NCBI GenBank assembly: GCA_027353395.1
Contig: DAIEHU010000098.1
Span: 1-8,405 of the forward strand
Direction of reading: 5' to 3'
DNA: 8,405 bases
Source: Desulfobacteraceae bacterium
GTDB taxonomy: Bacteria > Desulfobacterota > Desulfobacteria > Desulfobacterales > Desulfosalsimonadaceae
The translations under genes and the position numbers were made by a program. Shown piece after piece: positions 1-5,182 of the stretch (position 1 is the stretch's first letter; every line of letters begins with the position of its first letter). The notes beneath the pieces were generated by a model. It saw only the letters and a program-made list of their open reading frames with translations, had not been told where the DNA came from and did not search any database.

Positions 1-110
1 AATTTCATATTTAGTTGTCTGTTTTTGAGCGCCGCCGCCGGTCATCCCCGCCGCCGTCCGGCCCGTCATATGCCGTCAGAACGTTTCATCCTTATCACAG
101 AAGGAAATTT
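1..110 (+). other. Leader or tail of an upstream gene before rng
   Basis: No complete gene can be supported here. Frame 1 is open from the window edge to a TGA at 112-114, which overlaps the rng ATG as ATGA. This would be the usual form of a coupled operon junction, but the encoded tail is arginine/proline-rich low-complexity sequence and I do not recognise it. Frame 2 stops at 26-28 and frame 3 at 12-14, so any upstream gene could equally end there. The stretch is rich in GCC/CCG runs (about 30-65). No promoter is convincing. Confidence 0.3.
101..105 (+). promoter_or_regulatory. Ribosome binding site of rng
   Basis: AAGGA followed by a five-base AT-rich spacer to ATG 111. It decides the start in favour of the 502-residue form. 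Confidence 0.75.
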
Positions 111-1619
111 ATGAGCAGTAAGATACTGATTAATGCGCTGGATTCGGAAGAATGCCGGATCGCCACGGTACTGAACAACCGGCTGGAAGAATTCCAAATC
201 GAAACCACGGCCCGGGAAGTCACCCAGGGTAATATTTACAAAGGCGTCGTGGTCCGGGTGGAGCCCAGTCTGCAAGCGGTCTTTGTGGATTATGGCGTGG
301 AAAAAAACGGGTTCCTGCAGAAAAGTGAAATTCATCCGGATTATTTTTTAGATGATCCGTCAGGCTCCCAGTCGCTCAAGGCCATTATCAAAAACGGTCA
401 GGAATTGATGGTGCAGGTCACCAAAGAGCCGTTTATGAAAAAAGGGGCCATGCTCACCACCTTTATTTCCATTCCGGGCCGTAATACCGTGCTGATGCCC
501 GGTGGAAAAGGCGTGGGCGTTTCCCGCAAAATCGAGGATGAAGAAGAACGCAAACGGATCAAGGAAGCCATGGCGAGTCTCCTTCCCGAGGGTTTCGGCG
601 TGATTGTGCGGACCGCCGGCGAGGAATGCAACAAGACCACCTTGTCCAAGGACTTTAAATACCTGATGCGATTGTGGAAAACCATCAAGCAGGGGGTCAA
701 GGAACCGGCCCCCGTGCTGTTGCACAAGGAACAAACCCTTGCCCAGCGGGTGATCCGGGATTATTTCACTCCCGACATCACAGAAATTCTCATTGATGAC
801 GAATCCGTCTATAACGAGATACGGGAGTTCATCAAGATGATTTCCCCTCAGCATCTCAAAATCGTGAAGCAGTACAAGGGCGACAAACCGATTTTTTCCA
901 AACATCAGCTTGAGGAACAGATCGCCTCCATTTTTGAGAGCCGGGTAAGTCTGAAATCAGGAGGTTCCATTGTGATTGAACAGACTGAGGCCCTGGTTTC
1001 CATTGATGTGAACTCCGGCAAGGCCACCCAGAAAGAATCCATTGAGCAGACCGCGCTTCAGACCAATATTGAAGCGGCCCAGGAAGTCGCCCGTCAGTTG
1101 CGGATGCGGGATTTCGGCGGATTGATCGTGATTGATTTTATTGATATGCGGGACCGCAAGAACAATCTGAAGGTGGAAAAGGAAATCAAGGCCGAGCTGA
1201 AGAAGGACAAGGCCCGCACCAAGATCGGCCGCATTTCGGCGTTCGGGCTTCTTGAGATGTCGCGTCAGCGCATTCGCCCGTCCATCCAGTCCATCAATTC
1301 AGAACCCTGCCGTTTCTGCCGGGGGAAGGGCGTGATCCCGTCCGTGGAATCCCTTGGGCTCAATTTTTTGCGCCGCCTGCGTCTGGAAACCTTGAAAGAG
1401 GGCGATACCGGCATCCGGGGCCGCGTTCCCGCCGAGGTGGCGAATTATTTACTGAATCGCAAGAAAAAAGAACTGCTGGACATGGAAATCCGGCGGGAGG
1501 TCACCATCACCATTGAGGGAGATGGCGCCATGGTCCCCGGTGAGGGCGAGATCATCCGGAACCGTCAGGCAGGGCAGACAGGTCCATCGGCAGACACAAC
1601 CGAGGGCGGCGGCAATTGA
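111..1619 (+). CDS. rng: Ribonuclease E/G family protein (RNase G-like)
   Basis: Single-strand-specific endoribonuclease of the RNase E/G family, acting in the cytoplasm on rRNA precursors and mRNA. The protein is 502 residues, close to E. coli RNase G (about 489), and lacks the long C-terminal degradosome scaffold of RNase E. An S1 RNA-binding domain spans about residues 38-120 (GNIYKGVVVRVEPSLQAVFVDYG). The catalytic region carries the metal-binding pattern SIDVNSGK (D299, N301) and IVIDFIDM (D342), matching D303/N305/D346 of E. coli RNase E. The zinc-link is CRFCRGKG (C400, C403), with Arg where Pro is usual after the first Cys. ATG at 111 is chosen because AAGGA (101-105) lies five bases upstream and the family N-terminus begins at this residue. 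A TTG at 15 would only add a 32-residue Arg/Pro-rich extension with no binding site. yajC follows after 100 bases on the same strand. Family assignment is firm; the choice between RNase G and a short RNase E is by length. Confidence 0.95.
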   Translation: MSSKILINALDSEECRIATVLNNRLEEFQIETTAREVTQGNIYKGVVVRVEPSLQAVFVDYGVEKNGFLQKSEIHPDYFLDDPSGSQSLKAIIKNGQELMVQVTKEPFMKKGAMLTTFISIPGRNTVLMPGGKGVGVSRKIEDEEERKRIKEAMASLLPEGFGVIVRTAGEECNKTTLSKDFKYLMRLWKTIKQGVKEPAPVLLHKEQTLAQRVIRDYFTPDITEILIDDESVYNEIREFIKMISPQHLKIVKQYKGDKPIFSKHQLEEQIASIFESRVSLKSGGSIVIEQTEALVSIDVNSGKATQKESIEQTALQTNIEAAQEVARQLRMRDFGGLIVIDFIDMRDRKNNLKVEKEIKAELKKDKARTKIGRISAFGLLEMSRQRIRPSIQSINSEPCRFCRGKGVIPSVESLGLNFLRRLRLETLKEGDTGIRGRVPAEVANYLLNRKKKELLDMEIRREVTITIEGDGAMVPGEGEIIRNRQAGQTGPSADTTEGGGN

Positions 1620-1672
1620 AAGAACTGTTTGACGATGACGCCGTTTTAACGTATGCCAGTGGCGGCTTGTAA
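1616..1672 (+). other. 18-codon ORF overlapping the rng stop, ending in tandem stops
   Basis: A TTG at 1616-1618 overlaps the rng TGA (1617-1619) as TTGA, the same junction type seen between dprA and topA. The frame encodes KELFDDDAVLTYASGGL after the initiator and stops at 1670. It is followed in frame by three more stops (TAATAATGATAA, 1670-1681). No good ribosome binding site precedes it. It may be a coupled micropeptide, the remnant of a longer C-terminus reachable only by a -1 shift, or chance. I see no other content in the 1620-1706 gap. Confidence 0.2.
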
Positions 1673-1706
1673 TAATGATAACCGGACAAAATACAGATTG
1701 GAATTG

Positions 1707-1714
1707 AAGGAGGT
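1707..1714 (+). promoter_or_regulatory. Strong ribosome binding site of yajC
   Basis: AAGGAGGT is a near-perfect match to the anti-Shine-Dalgarno sequence. It lies five bases before TTG 1720 and decides that start over the in-frame ATG at 1741, which would sit far downstream. Confidence 0.85.
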
Positions 1715-1719
1715 AAACT

Positions 1720-2037
1720 TTGACAGGTATCGCGTATGCAATGGGACAACTGGGCGGAACCGGCGGGCAGCCGGGCGCGGGAGGCGGTTTAACCGCATTT
1801 ATTCCCATCATTTTAATGTTTGTTATTTTCTATTTTCTGCTCATCCGTCCCCAGCAGCAAAAAGCCAAGGCCCATCAGGAAATGATCAGTAATCTGAAAA
1901 AAGGCGACAAGGTCATCACGAGCGGCGGCATTCACGGGGTTATCACCGGAATCGATGAATCCACGGTAACCCTTGAAATCGCGGAAAAAGTACGGATCAA
2001 GGTGACCCGGAGCAGCCTGGCCGGTCTGGGCGGATAG
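1720..2037 (+). CDS. yajC: Preprotein translocase subunit YajC
   Basis: Small inner-membrane subunit that associates with SecD and SecF in the accessory complex of the Sec translocon; its exact role is not settled. The protein is 105 residues, typical for the family. A Gly-rich N-terminus (about 10-24) precedes a single membrane segment at about 25-43, which ends in the family signature FYFLLIRPQQQKAK. A soluble C-terminal domain follows with LKKGDKVITSGGIHGVI, the conserved YajC core. Start is TTG, supported by the strong AAGGAGGT just upstream. It lies directly before secD and secF, as in most Gram-negative bacteria, but rng rather than tgt or queA is its upstream neighbour. Identification is secure. 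Confidence 0.97.
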   Translation: MTGIAYAMGQLGGTGGQPGAGGGLTAFIPIILMFVIFYFLLIRPQQQKAKAHQEMISNLKKGDKVITSGGIHGVITGIDESTVTLEIAEKVRIKVTRSSLAGLGG

Positions 2038-2091
2038 CGCCAGCGGCGGCTCTGCCCGTTCCTTATTTAAAAAAACCACAAGAACACTTGA

Positions 2092-2115
2092 TTGTAACAT
2101 TTTCGAATGATACAA
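2092..2115 (+). promoter_or_regulatory. Stem-loop or operator-like palindrome with TTCG loop
   Basis: TTGTAACATT (2092-2101) and AATGATACAA (2106-2115) are inverted repeats, matching at 9 of 10 positions around a TTCG loop. As RNA it forms a hairpin with one A-A mismatch and a UUCG tetraloop. As DNA it resembles a dimeric repressor site. It is not followed by a T-run, so a terminator role is unlikely. Its role is unknown. Confidence 0.45.
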
Positions 2116-2241
2116 GGGAATGCTTGCGGGCGGATGCACCCATCCGGCGATCGTTTTGAAATCCCTTATTTCCGGATTTCCGGTATCCGAGTATCCCGGT
2201 ATTCCGGTATTCCGATATTTTTGGAAACCATAGACAATTGA
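2107..2241 (+). CDS. Possible 44-residue leader ORF upstream of secD
   Basis: An ATG at 2107 opens 44 codons ending in TGA at 2239-2241; the last base of the stop is the first base of the secD AAAGGG site. The peptide has no signal sequence or membrane segment. Its second half carries an eight-residue near-repeat (SGIRVSRY / SGIPIFLE) that is simply the octamer DNA array translated. There is no Shine-Dalgarno before the ATG. Other frames of the array are also open, for example a 37-codon ORF from ATG 2120. It may therefore be a by-product of the repeat. The architecture would suit a leader peptide coupled to secD, but this is inference. Confidence 0.15.
   Translation: MIQGNACGRMHPSGDRFEIPYFRISGIRVSRYSGIPIFLETIDN
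2168..2223 (+). repeat. Degenerate 8-bp tandem array, consensus TATTCCGG
   Basis: Seven consecutive octamers can be read: ATTTCCGG, ATTTCCGG, TATCCGAG, TATCCCGG, TATTCCGG, TATTCCGA and TATTTTTG. The middle six are clear and the last is decayed. The reverse strand reads CCGGAATA. The period is not a multiple of three, and the unit lacks stop codons in most phases, which keeps several frames open. The array ends 31 bases before the secD start. Confidence 0.8.
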
Positions 2242-2246
2242 AAGGG
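2241..2246 (+). promoter_or_regulatory. Ribosome binding site of secD
   Basis: AAAGGG lies eight bases before TTG 2255, good spacing for that start. It is only three bases before an out-of-frame ATG at 2250, which would encode just Met-Arg-stop. This supports TTG as the secD initiator. Confidence 0.65.
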
Positions 2247-2254
2247 CGAATGCG

Positions 2255-3847
2255 TTGAAATATTTTTCCTGGCGGACCGCATTTATAGGACTGGTACTTG
2301 TTGTATCAATCATTTATGTCATTCCCACCTTTAAACCCGGCGTTTGGCCGTATAAAAAAATCAATCTGGGGCTTGATCTCCAGGGGGGAATGCATCTTGT
2401 TCTGGAAGTGCAGACCGAAAAAGCGGTGGAAAGCACCCTGGAGCGGGTTCGGAATGAACTCAGGGATCTTTTCCGGAAGGAACAAATCCGGCATCGGGGA
2501 ATCGACCCTGCGGGAAAGACCGCATTGACGGTTCAACTGTCCGATCCTGAAACTTTTGATAAAGATATTGAAAAAATAAAAGACCTGCTGAAAAAGAATT
2601 TCGGAAATGATGTGGAGATTGTCTCTGGTTCAACGGATTCAACCACTGAAACGGTTAAGGTCGCGCTAACGGATAAATGGACCCAGGAGATTCAAAAGCA
2701 GGCCACGGAGCAGGCCTTGGAAACCATTCGCAACCGGGTTGATCAGTTCGGCGTCAGCGAACCCGATATCCGGTTGGAGGGGGAGCGGCGCATCCAGGTC
2801 CAGCTTCCGGGTGTCACGGATACGACGAGGGCCAAGGAACTGATCGGCAAAACCGCGCTTCTGGAATTTAAAATGCTCGACGAGGAGCATGATTTGGGGG
2901 CCGCGTTAAACGGCAATGTTCCGCCAGGCTCTGAGATCTTGTATTCGGCTGATGAATCCGATACCAGACAGGGCGGGAAAAATCAGTCGTATCTGGTCAA
3001 ACGGAAAACCGAAATGACCGGTGCATCCCTTTCGGATGCGCGGGTGCAGATTGATTCCCAGTTTAATCAGCCCTATGTGGCCATTGATTTTGACCGTAAA
3101 GGGGCGCGGGATTTCGAAAGGGTCACTGGGGAAAACGTCAAAAAGCGCATGGCGATTGTGTTAGACAATAAAGTGTATTCCGCGCCCGTGATTCAGGAGA
3201 AAATTTCCGGCGGTAGCGCGCGGATCACCGGAAGCTTTAACCCCCAGCAGGCCCGTGATCTGGCCATTGTGCTGCGGGCGGGTTCTCTGCCCGCGCCCGT
3301 GAAAATCATTGAAGAGCGGACCGTGGGGCCATCCCTGGGCCAGGATTCCATCCACAAGGGGCTGCTGTCTCTGATGGTCAGCTCGCTTCTGGTCCTGGGA
3401 TTCATGGCGATTTACTATAAGCTTTCCGGCCTGATCGCCGATCTGGCGCTGCTGGTGAATATTCTGATGATCGTGGCGGGTCTGGCGATGTTCGGGGCCA
3501 CCCTCACCATGCCCGGCATCGCGGGGATCATTCTCACCATCGGCATGGCGGTGGACAACAATATTTTGGTTTTTGAACGGATCCGGGAGGAGAGACGTCT
3601 CGGCAAAACGTCCGCGGCCTGCGTTGCCGCCGGGTTCGACCGGGCCAGCGTGACCATATTCGACGCCAATCTCAGCACCCTGATCGGGGCCATCGTGCTG
3701 TTTCAGTTCGGCACCGGATCCCTCAAGGGATTCGCCATCACCTTGAGCCTGGGGCTGGTGTCGAGCATGTTCACCTCCCTGGTCGTGTCCAGGGCCATTT
3801 TTGATCATCTGTATGTCACCCGGAAAATGAAAACAATCATCATCTAA
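2255..3847 (+). CDS. secD: Protein translocase subunit SecD
   Basis: Inner-membrane subunit of the SecDF complex, which uses the proton gradient to complete movement of exported proteins through SecYEG. The protein is 530 residues, within the non-enteric range. Membrane segment 1 is at about 8-25, followed by the signature LGLDLQGG (38-45). The large periplasmic P1 region runs to about 350, including ETIRNRVDQFGVSEP (156-170) and the P1-head part before GSFNPQQARDLAIVLRAGSL. After GPSLGQDSI (358-366) come five C-terminal segments, at about 367-387, 391-411, 418-438, 467-486 and 491-513. The conserved GIAGIILTIGMAVDNNILVF and ERIREE (421-446) are present, as is AGFDRASVTIFDANLSTLIG (459-478). 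Start is TTG with AAAGGG eight bases upstream, and the first residues (MKYFSWRT) match family style. secF follows after 14 bases. Identification is secure. Confidence 0.98.
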   Translation: MKYFSWRTAFIGLVLVVSIIYVIPTFKPGVWPYKKINLGLDLQGGMHLVLEVQTEKAVESTLERVRNELRDLFRKEQIRHRGIDPAGKTALTVQLSDPETFDKDIEKIKDLLKKNFGNDVEIVSGSTDSTTETVKVALTDKWTQEIQKQATEQALETIRNRVDQFGVSEPDIRLEGERRIQVQLPGVTDTTRAKELIGKTALLEFKMLDEEHDLGAALNGNVPPGSEILYSADESDTRQGGKNQSYLVKRKTEMTGASLSDARVQIDSQFNQPYVAIDFDRKGARDFERVTGENVKKRMAIVLDNKVYSAPVIQEKISGGSARITGSFNPQQARDLAIVLRAGSLPAPVKIIEERTVGPSLGQDSIHKGLLSLMVSSLLVLGFMAIYYKLSGLIADLALLVNILMIVAGLAMFGATLTMPGIAGIILTIGMAVDNNILVFERIREERRLGKTSAACVAAGFDRASVTIFDANLSTLIGAIVLFQFGTGSLKGFAITLSLGLVSSMFTSLVVSRAIFDHLYVTRKMKTIII

Positions 3848-3853
3848 AAGGGA
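3847..3853 (+). promoter_or_regulatory. Ribosome binding site of secF
   Basis: AAAGGGA begins in the secD stop codon and lies eight bases before ATG 3862. A second ATG at 3858 is out of frame and gives only 11 codons, so 3862 is the start. Confidence 0.65.
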
Positions 3854-3861
3854 ATTCATGA

Positions 3862-4914
3862 ATGGAAATTATAAAGTCGGGCACCCGTATTGATTTTGTC
3901 AGGTTACGCTATTTTGCCTATGGGTTTTCATGGCTGATGATTCTGATGGGAATTGTTTCGCTGATCGTCAAGGGCCCGCAGTTCGGCATTGATTTTGCCG
4001 GCGGCACCCTGATCCAGATTAAGGCCGCCCAGTCGGTCACGATTGACGCCATCAAAAAAGGGCTTGCCGAAGTCAATCTGGAAGGAACCACCGTTCAGCA
4101 GATTGGCGCGGCTTCGGATAACGGATATCTGATTCGCGCCGAAACCCCGGCGGACACGGGAAAAGGTTTCAGCGAAAAGTTGCAGGCGGATATGACGGCG
4201 ACCACCGGCCAGAAGGTGGAGGTCCAGCGGGTGGAGATGGTGGGGCCCCAGGTGGGGAAAGACTTGCGGACCAAGGCATTATACGCGATGTTTTACACCA
4301 TGGTGATCCTCGCCATCTATATTTCCGGCCGGTTTGAATTGAAATGGGGGGCGCCCGGCGTTCTGGCGCTGTTCATCTTCGCCGCGGTCTATCTGTTTTC
4401 CATGTTTGGCGTCAGCATTCCGGTGCTTATTTTCGTGGCCCTGGCCATCACCCTTTTGATGTTCTGGCAGCTCCGGCTGAAATACGCCATGGGCGCCACC
4501 GTGGCCACGATTCATGACGTGGCCATCACCGTGGGGGCGCTGTCCCTGTTCAATTTTGAGTTTTCCCTTTCGGTGGTGGCCGCGCTTCTCACCCTGGCGG
4601 GATTTTCTTTGAACGACACCATCGTGGTGTTTGACCGGATCCGCGAAAACACCAAGCGTTATCCCCGTCTTCCAACCAGGGACATCATCAACCGGAGCAT
4701 CAATGAGACCCTGAGCCGTACCATATTAACATCTTTCACCGCATGGATGACGGTGATCTGTCTGTACTTTCTGGGCGGGGATGTCACCCGGGATTTCGCC
4801 TTCTCCATGATTGTGGGCATATTTATCGGAACCTTTTCATCCATTTATGTGGCCAGTCCCATTCTGTTGATGTTTAAGGATGAGAAACCTTCAGCCCGAG
4901 CGGTTCCGGCGTAA
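3862..4914 (+). CDS. secF: Protein translocase subunit SecF (with inserted hydrophobic stretch)
   Basis: Partner of SecD in the proton-driven SecDF complex of the inner membrane. Membrane segment 1 is at about 18-36, followed by the signature FGIDFAGGT (41-49). The periplasmic domain ends in VEMVGPQVGKDL (124-135). Segment 2 (about 138-154) ends in ISGRFEL, and the family normally continues almost at once with a motif of the type LGA..A..HD. Here about 42 residues (164-205) intervene. They hold two strongly hydrophobic runs (about 166-183 and 186-203) before LRLKYAMGATVATIHDVAITVG. The rest is standard, including FSLNDTIVVFDRIREN (248-263), NETLSRTILTS (281-291) and the final segments. At 350 residues it is longer than the roughly 300-325 usual for SecF. 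It ends just before a repeat element and a terminator, closing the operon. Confidence 0.97.
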   Translation: MEIIKSGTRIDFVRLRYFAYGFSWLMILMGIVSLIVKGPQFGIDFAGGTLIQIKAAQSVTIDAIKKGLAEVNLEGTTVQQIGAASDNGYLIRAETPADTGKGFSEKLQADMTATTGQKVEVQRVEMVGPQVGKDLRTKALYAMFYTMVILAIYISGRFELKWGAPGVLALFIFAAVYLFSMFGVSIPVLIFVALAITLLMFWQLRLKYAMGATVATIHDVAITVGALSLFNFEFSLSVVAALLTLAGFSLNDTIVVFDRIRENTKRYPRLPTRDIINRSINETLSRTILTSFTAWMTVICLYFLGGDVTRDFAFSMIVGIFIGTFSSIYVASPILLMFKDEKPSARAVPA

Positions 4915-4933
4915 AAAGGGGCGCGCAAAATCC

Positions 4934-5007
4934 GTAGGGGCGCGCTTCAGGTGCGCCCGCTGGAGTTTTGGACATTTGAGATAGGCGCACTTCAGGTGCG
5001 CCCCTAC
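4934..5007. repeat. Paired GC-rich hairpins, REP/MITE-like palindromic element
   Basis: Outer arms GTAGGGGCGCGC (4934-4945) and GTGCGCCCCTAC (4996-5007) are inverted repeats with one difference. Each arm also forms its own hairpin around a TTCAG loop: 4938-4958 (8-bp stem with one G-U pair) and 4984-5002 (7-bp perfect stem). The 20-base segments 4939-4958 and 4984-5003 are direct repeats differing at one base. A further AGGGGCGCGC at 4917-4926 repeats 4936-4945 exactly. GTAGGGGCG-type ends resemble short dispersed palindromes found between genes in many bacteria; membership in such a family is inference from this single copy. Confidence 0.7.
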
Positions 5008-5029
5008 TGCCCGTTTACGGGCAGTTTTT
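5007..5029 (+). terminator. Intrinsic (Rho-independent) terminator after secF
   Basis: CTGCCCG (5007-5013), loop TTTA, CGGGCAG (5018-5024), then TTTTTATTT. The 7-bp stem is perfect and GC-rich, and an A-T pair extends it to 8. It lies about 90 bases after the secF stop and closes the sec transcription unit. Its first base is the last base of the palindromic element. Confidence 0.88.
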
Positions 5030-5031
5030 AT

Positions 5032-5060
5032 TTGACATTTAAGCCGGTTTATTTTTATGG
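5032..5060 (+). promoter_or_regulatory. Possible weak promoter for dprA-topA
   Basis: A consensus -35 box TTGACA (5032-5037) follows the terminator. The best -10 at 17-base spacing is TTATGG (5055-5060), a poor match that overlaps the ATG at 5057. If real, transcription would begin near 5067, after that ATG, and only the downstream start at 5183 could be used. Weak evidence. Confidence 0.25.
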
Positions 5061-5170
5061 ACGCTATCGAGCCGTGGTTTGCGTTAAAAAACGTGCCCGG
5101 CGTGGGTAACCTTTTATTTAAACGGCTGATGGACCGGTTTGGCGACCCCCAAACCGTTTTTGAGGCGTAA
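5057..5170 (+). pseudogene. dprA: N-terminal fragment of dprA, cut by in-frame TAA
   Basis: ATG 5057 opens 37 codons beginning MDAIEPWFALKNVPGVG and continuing FKRLMDRFGDPQTVFEA. This is a recognisable DprA N-terminus with the first helix-hairpin-helix-type segment (about 13-29). TAA at 5168-5170 (codon 38) then stops it. The same frame resumes without any shift as PSDLMMVEGVSGRIAGAI, the expected continuation, so the lesion is a single codon substitution rather than an indel. TAA is neither the selenocysteine nor the pyrrolysine codon. No clear ribosome binding site precedes ATG 5057. Either a nonsense mutation or a sequencing error would explain it. Confidence 0.8.
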
Positions 5171-5182
5171 CCGTCCGATCTC

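Larger units (their letters stand above)
2038..2254 (+). other. Structured yajC-secD intergenic region
   Basis: This 217-base gap is long for genes normally packed together. It holds, in order, an AT-rich stretch (2065-2090), a 10-bp stem with a TTCG loop (2092-2115), a 6-bp hairpin CGGATG-CACC-CATCCG (2131-2146), a degenerate octamer array (2168-2223) and the secD ribosome binding site (2241-2246). No canonical intrinsic terminator is present, because neither hairpin is directly followed by a T-run. The best promoter-like pair (TTGATT at 2088, ATACAA at 2110) is weak and overlaps the first hairpin. Confidence 0.6.

Noticed and set aside
15..110. N-terminal extension of rng from TTG 15
   Set aside because: The added 32 residues are Arg/Pro/Ser low complexity, there is no Shine-Dalgarno, and the family N-terminus coincides with ATG 111, which has AAGGA.
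360..905. 181-codon minus-strand frame opposite rng
   Set aside because: A shadow of the strongly coding rng frame, with no ribosome binding site or recognisable domain.
2131..2160. Intrinsic terminator between yajC and secD
   Set aside because: The CGGATG/CATCCG stem is only 6 bp, and the nearest T-run (TTTT) starts seven bases after it.
2250..2258. Met-Arg-stop minigene (ATGCGTTGA) overlapping the secD start
   Set aside because: The AAAGGG site is too close to this ATG and well spaced for TTG 2255. A two-codon frame is most simply chance.
1813..2313. 166-codon minus-strand frame spanning yajC, the gap and the start of secD
   Set aside because: It overlaps two certain genes. Its middle is the octamer array translated (repeated TG/PG/NT patterns), which remains open only because the repeat lacks stops.
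3161..3859. 232-codon open frame on the minus strand opposite secD
   Set aside because: It lies wholly antisense to a certain secD, is rich in His/Gln/Gly as expected from the complement of membrane-protein codons, and matches no family.
4934..5007. CRISPR repeat pair or riboswitch
   Set aside because: There are only two hairpin units, arranged as an inverted pair, without regular spacers or any riboswitch core that I recognise, and they lie at the 3' end of an operon.
5168..5170. Stop-codon recoding (selenocysteine or pyrrolysine) in dprA
   Set aside because: The codon is TAA, not TGA or TAG. No other gene here uses an in-frame stop, and DprA is not known to carry either residue.
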